DNA from: Lachnospiraceae bacterium
Lineage (GTDB): Bacteria; Bacillota_A; Clostridia; Lachnospirales; Lachnospiraceae
Reading direction: 5' to 3'
Assembly (NCBI GenBank): GCA_004556565.1
Contig: SFGN01000018.1
Coordinates: 1-64,000, forward strand
Length of the DNA: 64,000 nt
In this document: in pieces, positions 59,472-64,000 of the stretch
Layout: the number at the start of each line of letters is the position of its first letter
Position numbering within the stretch: the stretch's first letter is position 1
The notes under the pieces: model-generated
What the model saw: only the letters and a program-made list of their open reading frames with translations
The model's database searches: none
Told to the model about the DNA's origin: nothing
Position numbers and translations under genes: made by a program

Positions 59472-60686
59472 TTACGCGGAAGCCTTTTTCTTCGCTCTCA
59501 CGAAACCGTTGTAAGCCGCCACGGCGCCGCCTGCGAAAATGTCCGCGCGGTATGCGATCTGTCCCTGCTTGAATTTGTAGTCAGTGGACTTTCTGGCGTC
59601 AATGTCGGAAAAGATCGCCATTTCGTAATTTTCCAACGGTCCGTATGCCATTACATAGTCACCGGCTTCCGTTGCTGCGTCCACAACCGCTTTGCAAGCA
59701 CTGTTGATGATAAACGGTACACCGTCGATTGTTCCGGTGTTGCCATGGTTTACAATGGTATAAACCTTGCGTCCCTGCTTGTCGCGAAGTTTCGCGAAGG
59801 CTTTCAGATCCTTTTTGTTCAGGATCAGCACCGCAACGGCTTCCACTTCTTCTTCCCCGCCGTAAGAATAAATAATTTCGTCCAGTGTTCCGTCGTCAAT
59901 GGCTTCCAGTTCAATATCTGTCGCCGGATCAATTACCTGTTCTTCCGTCTTTGTCGGATTGTGGAAAATGCCTTTAAATTTTCCGGTTGTTCCGTCGCCG
60001 ATCAGGATCTGGCGGCCCATGTAACGCCTGATTGCTTTAGAAACGGAACCTTCCACAACGCCGTCATAGTCTGCGTTCGGAAGTTTTACCATTTCTTCGG
60101 GTTCTTCGGTGTATGCTGTGATCTTCTCCTTTTCGATAGTCACATAACCGAAAACCGGTTCGGTCGGGTTGTAGTCTGCGCCTTCTGCGGTCGGTCCTGC
60201 CCCGTCGCCGTAAGACTTAACATAGCCCCTCTGGTATGTTTCGCCGCCGTTCAAAGGAACTCTTTTTACACGATCTACCAGTGAAGAAACGTCGTTAAAG
60301 GTTTCTTTCAGATCGTCGGCTGTGTGCTGCGGTGTCACGGTCTGCGTAACAGAAAGGGCGTTCTTTGCGCCCACGAGCGCCACTTTTGCGGAAAACTTGA
60401 CCGTTTTTCCGTTCTTCAAATTCTGGCCGCGTTCCTCTCTCGCTTTGTCCTTCGGTTCCTCTGCGCTTTCTCCGCTTTTCGGCTCCGGCTCCCCGGCCGC
60501 TGCAGAAGCAATACCGGCCAGCTTTTCACGGCTCTTTACGTCGTTTAAAATGCCGGTGATCGTGTTCGCTTCTTCCAGAAGCGCGTCCAGTGCGTCGCCT
60601 TTCGCCGTCTGTGCCTGCGCGTTCAGGTCTTTCAGTCTGGCTTTTAAGTCTTTGACGCCCATTTTTACCAGTTCTTCATACTTCAT
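59472..60686 (-). CDS. HK97-family major capsid protein
   Basis: A 404-residue capsid precursor. The first 100 or so residues are coiled and charged (KDLKARLKDLNAQAQTAKG) and act as the scaffolding delta domain to be removed by the prohead protease. The capsid fold then follows (KRVPLNGGETYQRGYVKSYG, EPVFGYVTIEKEKITAYTEE, SKAIRRYMGRQILIGDGTTG), ending FAGGAVAAYNGFVRAKKKASA-like. It lies five bases after the protease gene, the standard order. Confidence 0.95.
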   Translation of the reverse strand: MKYEELVKMGVKDLKARLKDLNAQAQTAKGDALDALLEEANTITGILNDVKSREKLAGIASAAAGEPEPKSGESAEEPKDKAREERGQNLKNGKTVKFSAKVALVGAKNALSVTQTVTPQHTADDLKETFNDVSSLVDRVKRVPLNGGETYQRGYVKSYGDGAGPTAEGADYNPTEPVFGYVTIEKEKITAYTEEPEEMVKLPNADYDGVVEGSVSKAIRRYMGRQILIGDGTTGKFKGIFHNPTKTEEQVIDPATDIELEAIDDGTLDEIIYSYGGEEEVEAVAVLILNKKDLKAFAKLRDKQGRKVYTIVNHGNTGTIDGVPFIINSACKAVVDAATEAGDYVMAYGPLENYEMAIFSDIDARKSTDYKFKQGQIAYRADIFAGGAVAAYNGFVRAKKKASA

Positions 60687-60691
60687 GTTTT

Positions 60692-61447
60692 TTATTCTCC
60701 TTCCATAAATGCTTTGATTGTGAGATTTCGGATCTCGTTTCTCTTTTCTTCTGCTGCCTTGTCCGTTTCCTGCTTCCGGTTTTCAGGATCAGGATCCGGC
60801 TTTTGGGCCTTCAACTTCTCCGGCACGTTCTTACATTTTGCCTTCGTGATGTAGTCCCCAACTGCTGCAGCGTATTCCTTCGGCTCCGTCGTTTTAATGT
60901 CGAAATATTCCGCTGCCTGCTGCCCGTTTAACCATGTTTCCGCGTCCATTAACGCGCTGATCTGGTCTATTGTGACGCCTTCTTTCAGGTGTTCAGCGTA
61001 TACGTTCAAAATGCCGTTCTTGATCTGATCCAGATCGTCGGCCATTTTTCGCATATCTGCCGAATTTCCTTCGCAATAACTCCACGGGTTATGGATCATT
61101 AAAAAGGCGTTTGACGGAATTTCCGGCGCTTCGCTTCCTGCGAAGGCAAGCACCGAAGCGATCGAACCGGCCAAGCCGTCCACAAACACTTTGACATTGT
61201 TTTTCGCCGCGTGTCGTTTCAGCATATTGTAAATTGCGATCCCGGCGAAAACTGAACCGCCGCCGGAATTTACATAAACATTCAGGTCTTTTCCTTCCTG
61301 CTCCGAAAGAAAATTCTTGATCGCGTCCGGGTACTGATCTTCGTCCTGCCATGCTCCCCACCAGTCGGAAACAATGTCACCGTAGAAATACAGATCCGCG
61401 CTTGTCTCCGTCAGGTTCTTAAATGTGAAACCTTTGATTATTGCCAT
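60692..61447 (-). CDS. ClpP-like prohead protease
   Basis: A 251-residue head maturation protease of the ClpP/crotonase fold. The catalytic serine lies in GLAGSIASVLAF (near residue 95), the histidine in FLMIHNPWSYCEGN and the aspartate further on (MADDLDQIKNGI region). NVYVNSGGGSVFAGIAIYN is the typical oxyanion-hole segment. The C-terminal tail is charged. It would remove the N-terminal part of the major capsid protein. It overlaps the portal gene end by ten bases. Confidence 0.93.
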   Translation of the reverse strand: MAIIKGFTFKNLTETSADLYFYGDIVSDWWGAWQDEDQYPDAIKNFLSEQEGKDLNVYVNSGGGSVFAGIAIYNMLKRHAAKNNVKVFVDGLAGSIASVLAFAGSEAPEIPSNAFLMIHNPWSYCEGNSADMRKMADDLDQIKNGILNVYAEHLKEGVTIDQISALMDAETWLNGQQAAEYFDIKTTEPKEYAAAVGDYITKAKCKNVPEKLKAQKPDPDPENRKQETDKAAEEKRNEIRNLTIKAFMEGE

Positions 61448-62784
61448 TCTTTCTTCTCACCACCTTTCAAAGTTACCGGGACGAACATTTTCAAGATCTG
61501 AATTGCCGTCGCGGCCTGCTGCCCTTCGCCTTCTCCGGGTGGGCCGGATCCGGTTCCTTCTCCCTGCTGCCCCGTCTGGTAAAGGCTCTGATCGTCTGCT
61601 TTTACATAGTTCAGACTTACCATTCGCACGTCGCCGTCTTCGATCGGCTCATAATACAGTAATTCGCGGTACTCATTGATCGTAATAATTCCGCGATCGT
61701 ACAGTACGGAACCGATTGTGGCCCTCGTCTGCAGCGTCGCATATTGCAGCCGGTTTGAAGTGAAAATAATTTTGTTTCCGAACCCTCTTTCGCGTTCCGT
61801 TAATAATTTGAATGTAAATTCAAGTGATAATTGAAGGGCGATCGGTTCAATCACGCTTTCATAAAAGGCGTTCCATTCGCTTTCCGTGAACTTCGACATT
61901 AAGATCGCGTCACTCACGCCGTAATAGCGGTATAAGTTATCCCGTAAAAACTGGCTTTGAAGTGTCGGAATGTTCGGCGTTCTCTGCGTGATTTCGTGAA
62001 ACTCCATTGAATTGTCAATGCCTGCCATGCCGCCGTCGTTTTCTGCGCTCATGTATGCCGCCTGAAACTCTTTTACCTTCGTTTTCAGTTCATCTTCGTC
62101 AATGAAGTTGGTATATTTCAGGTACCCTTTCAGGTTTGCGGAATTTTTTACAGTGTTCCGTAATGCCTGCCCCGTCGCGTCCAGTAATTCAAGCGTTGTT
62201 TTGATTGACTGATCCGGCGGCGTTCCGATAAATCTTTTTTTATTGAACCTTGCGCGGATATGGATCACGCTCTGATACGGCAGAACATACGTTTTTCCGT
62301 CATAGTCCCACACGAAGCGGAATAAAATATTTCCGTCGTCGTCTTCGTAGATCCGAAATGTCGTTACCGTCAGCGGTACGATCTGTTTTACTTTCGTGAA
62401 ATCTTCGTTGTAAATGATTGCTGCGAAAGCGTTTGATTTTCGGATCAGTGTCGCGGCCATTTTATACAGTGCGTCGAATGTCGATAACTCCGGCGCCCAA
62501 CGCAAGGAAAGAAGGCGGGCCAGATAGTCTTCTTTGATAACCATTCCGCGCGCGTCTTTTCTCACCACTTGCGGCGTAAGTTTCGCAACGTTTGTCGCAA
62601 TACAATTTTCAATGGATCCGATTATGTCGCTTTCGTCCAGATCGCCGCCTGCGGAATATTCCCCGCGGATCGCAAAAAGCGGGCTATATTTATAGCGCCT
62701 GAAATTCAAAAAGTCTTTTATAATTCCCGTCGTCTTCACCCCCTGTTCTGCGTATAAAAGGCCGGTTAAATTTCCACGCTTCAA
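61438..62784 (-). CDS. HK97-type portal protein
   Basis: A 448-residue portal through which DNA is packaged. Signatures include CIATNVAKLTPQVVRKDARG, YKMAATLIRKSNAFAAIIYN, VIHIRARFNKKRFIGTPPD, FLRDNLYRYYGVSDAILMSK and RGIITINEYRELLYYEPIEDG. The frame begins with TTG at 62784; another start around 62740 (GTG or TTG after GGGGG) is possible, so the first 15-25 residues are uncertain. The Gly/Gln-rich C-terminal stretch is common in portals. A terminator lies just upstream, between it and the terminase gene. Confidence 0.93.
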   Translation of the reverse strand: MKRGNLTGLLYAEQGVKTTGIIKDFLNFRRYKYSPLFAIRGEYSAGGDLDESDIIGSIENCIATNVAKLTPQVVRKDARGMVIKEDYLARLLSLRWAPELSTFDALYKMAATLIRKSNAFAAIIYNEDFTKVKQIVPLTVTTFRIYEDDDGNILFRFVWDYDGKTYVLPYQSVIHIRARFNKKRFIGTPPDQSIKTTLELLDATGQALRNTVKNSANLKGYLKYTNFIDEDELKTKVKEFQAAYMSAENDGGMAGIDNSMEFHEITQRTPNIPTLQSQFLRDNLYRYYGVSDAILMSKFTESEWNAFYESVIEPIALQLSLEFTFKLLTERERGFGNKIIFTSNRLQYATLQTRATIGSVLYDRGIITINEYRELLYYEPIEDGDVRMVSLNYVKADDQSLYQTGQQGEGTGSGPPGEGEGQQAATAIQILKMFVPVTLKGGEKKEWQ

Positions 62785-62830
62785 TCGTACAAAAAAAGTT
62801 CGTCAATTTCTGACCTGTTTTCAGGCAGCA

Positions 62831-62856
62831 AAAAAGAGGGCCGAAACCCTCTTTTT
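62831..62856 (-). terminator. Intrinsic terminator between terminase and portal genes
   Basis: AAAAAGAGGG pairs with CCCTCTTTTT around a six-base loop. On the minus strand it reads GAGGG-TTTCGG-CCCTC followed by six T. It overlaps the terminase stop codon. Confidence 0.85.
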
Positions 62857-64000
62857 ACGCGGCTTTGTTTAATAACTGTCTGCCGATCTCTTTGTGATAT
62901 TTCATCTTCACGGCCAACGCGTCGAAGATCGAAACGGCGCCGTCTATGTGCGCCCGCTTTTCCAGTTTTACCGGCTTCATGCGGCTGTCGTTTATGTTTA
63001 TATCCACCGCCACATTTAACAGGTGGGACCGTAGCAAATTATTTTCACCCAAACAATAGCGTCCGTCTTTCAGATCGCCTTCAAATGTGTGTAATACCGG
63101 TGTAAGGTTTGTTCCCTGATATACTTCGTCCATGTGGAAGCCTGATTCTTTCATTTCCTGAACCAGATAGCCGGCACAATATCTGTCATAACCAACCTTT
63201 AGCGGTTTGATCTTGTATTTCTTCACAAGGTCAATGAACCAGTTGAACACGTCTTTGTAGTCCACCTGATGTTCTCCCGATAGTTTCAGGAAGCCTTGTT
63301 GTTCAAAAATATTGTACGGTACGTTTTCTTCGTTAATTGCCACTTTGAAGCGCTCCCGCGGCATGAAGAATTTTGTAATAACATAGTTCTTCCCGTCCTT
63401 TTCAATAATGAGCGAAGCGGCCGTAAGGTCCGTCGTTCTGGAAAGGTCGATCCCTGCCACGCAATAGCACCCGCGGAAGTCTTCAAGGGTGAAGCGCTGT
63501 CCTGCTGCCCTTTCTACGTCCACATAGTCAAGCCATGCAATCGAAGAATTTTGTTTGATGTTACAAAACTTCGTCAAAAACTCCGCTTTTGCTGCAAGTG
63601 ATTTTCTTGCAACTGTGATCTTGTCTTCGTAATATTCCCACGATACCGAAACACCCAAGTTCGGGTTTGACTTTTCCAGTTCTTCGCGGGTGTCCCACTT
63701 TTCCACGTCGTCAATGATGTAAAGGAACGGTAAAAGCCGCCTTTCGGTTTCTTCCTTTCCCCTTCCCTTCAAAAATGCCGTGGATCGTTTCATAAGTTCG
63801 TCAAAAATTCCGTCGTTTTCATAACCGGCGGTAGAAGTGGACAGAATAAGCGGTTGTTTTCTTGCGCCAAGTGCCGACGCCATAACGTCGTATTGCTTCA
63901 AGCCCTGATCTCCCGGCCACGCTTCCATTTCGTCATTTAAGACAAAGTGCGGGTTGAAACCGTCCGACTTTTTGGAATTGAAAGCAATCTTTTTGATCGT
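62855..64000 (-). CDS. Phage terminase large subunit (partial, cut by the window edge)
   Basis: The C-terminal 381 residues of the DNA-packaging motor. The frame is open to position 64000, so the N-terminal ATPase part with Walker A lies outside. The Walker B-like FVLNDEMEAWPGDQG is near the edge, followed by the coupling motif STSTAGYEN. The nuclease domain shows VAGIDLSRTTDLTAA, VGYDRYCAGYLVQ and AVSIFDALAVKMKYHKE, which supply the acidic metal ligands. It is a TerL of the HK97-like group, ahead of the portal gene as usual. Confidence 0.95.
   Translation of the reverse strand, partial: TIKKIAFNSKKSDGFNPHFVLNDEMEAWPGDQGLKQYDVMASALGARKQPLILSTSTAGYENDGIFDELMKRSTAFLKGRGKEETERRLLPFLYIIDDVEKWDTREELEKSNPNLGVSVSWEYYEDKITVARKSLAAKAEFLTKFCNIKQNSSIAWLDYVDVERAAGQRFTLEDFRGCYCVAGIDLSRTTDLTAASLIIEKDGKNYVITKFFMPRERFKVAINEENVPYNIFEQQGFLKLSGEHQVDYKDVFNWFIDLVKKYKIKPLKVGYDRYCAGYLVQEMKESGFHMDEVYQGTNLTPVLHTFEGDLKDGRYCLGENNLLRSHLLNVAVDININDSRMKPVKLEKRAHIDGAVSIFDALAVKMKYHKEIGRQLLNKAA

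Overview
This window looks like the chromosome of a spore-forming Firmicute of the class Clostridia, most likely a gut Lachnospiraceae-type bacterium. The sequence shows four spoIIIA genes, spoIIP and the spore protease gene gpr, low-to-moderate GC, consensus sigma-A promoters, purine-rich ribosome binding sites, and an S-layer-anchored sialidase. The family placement is inference from gene content and protein style. Almost every gene lies on the minus strand; the exceptions are rpsT and a small cluster at 47.4-48.1 kb.

Layout by region. (1) 0-2.2 kb: spoIIIAD, AC, AB and AA, behind a sigma-E-like promoter. (2) 2.2-14.1 kb: the classical information-processing block, transcribed from rimP down to pnp (rimP, nusA, rnpM, L7Ae-family gene, infB, rbfA, nrnA, truB, ribF, rpsO, pnp), with promoters visible before rimP, rpsO and pnp. 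(3) 14.1-21.2 kb: a topoisomerase IV-type parE-parC pair, spoIIP, gpr and divergent rpsT. (4) 21.3-24.2 kb: a two-component system.

(5) 24.3-37.9 kb is the accessory highlight. Two related cassettes encode a membrane-anchored protein, a short peptide, an HPr-kinase-like protein and a radical SAM/SPASM enzyme. They flank a giant SLH-anchored sialidase of about 2400 residues. A PqqD-like protein lies beside the left cassette. The right cassette (34.6-37.7 kb) is intact and contains an 85-residue peptide with a YxxPxL motif and four cysteines. The left cassette (24.4-26.7 kb) has lost its peptide gene and the kinase core through two visible deletions. I read this as a candidate ribosomally synthesised, post-translationally modified peptide (RiPP) system, possibly combining radical SAM chemistry with kinase tailoring.

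(6) 38-47.6 kb: metabolic and housekeeping genes: ilvC, ilvN, galE, a sugar nucleotidyltransferase, an ABC-F protein, an odd split recombinase-like pair, a D-lactate dehydrogenase-like gene, aroD and a BFD-type ferredoxin gene. (7) 47.6-48.2 kb: a 50-codon gene and a truncated YmaF-like gene.

(8) 48.4-64 kb: the late module of a siphovirus prophage, read right to left: terminase (cut by the window edge), portal, ClpP-type protease, HK97-type capsid, connectors, major tail protein, a G/GT tail chaperone with a -1 slippery site, tape measure, distal tail, hub, fibre-like protein, a glycosyltransferase, holin and amidase. The prophage integrase and early genes would lie beyond the right edge.
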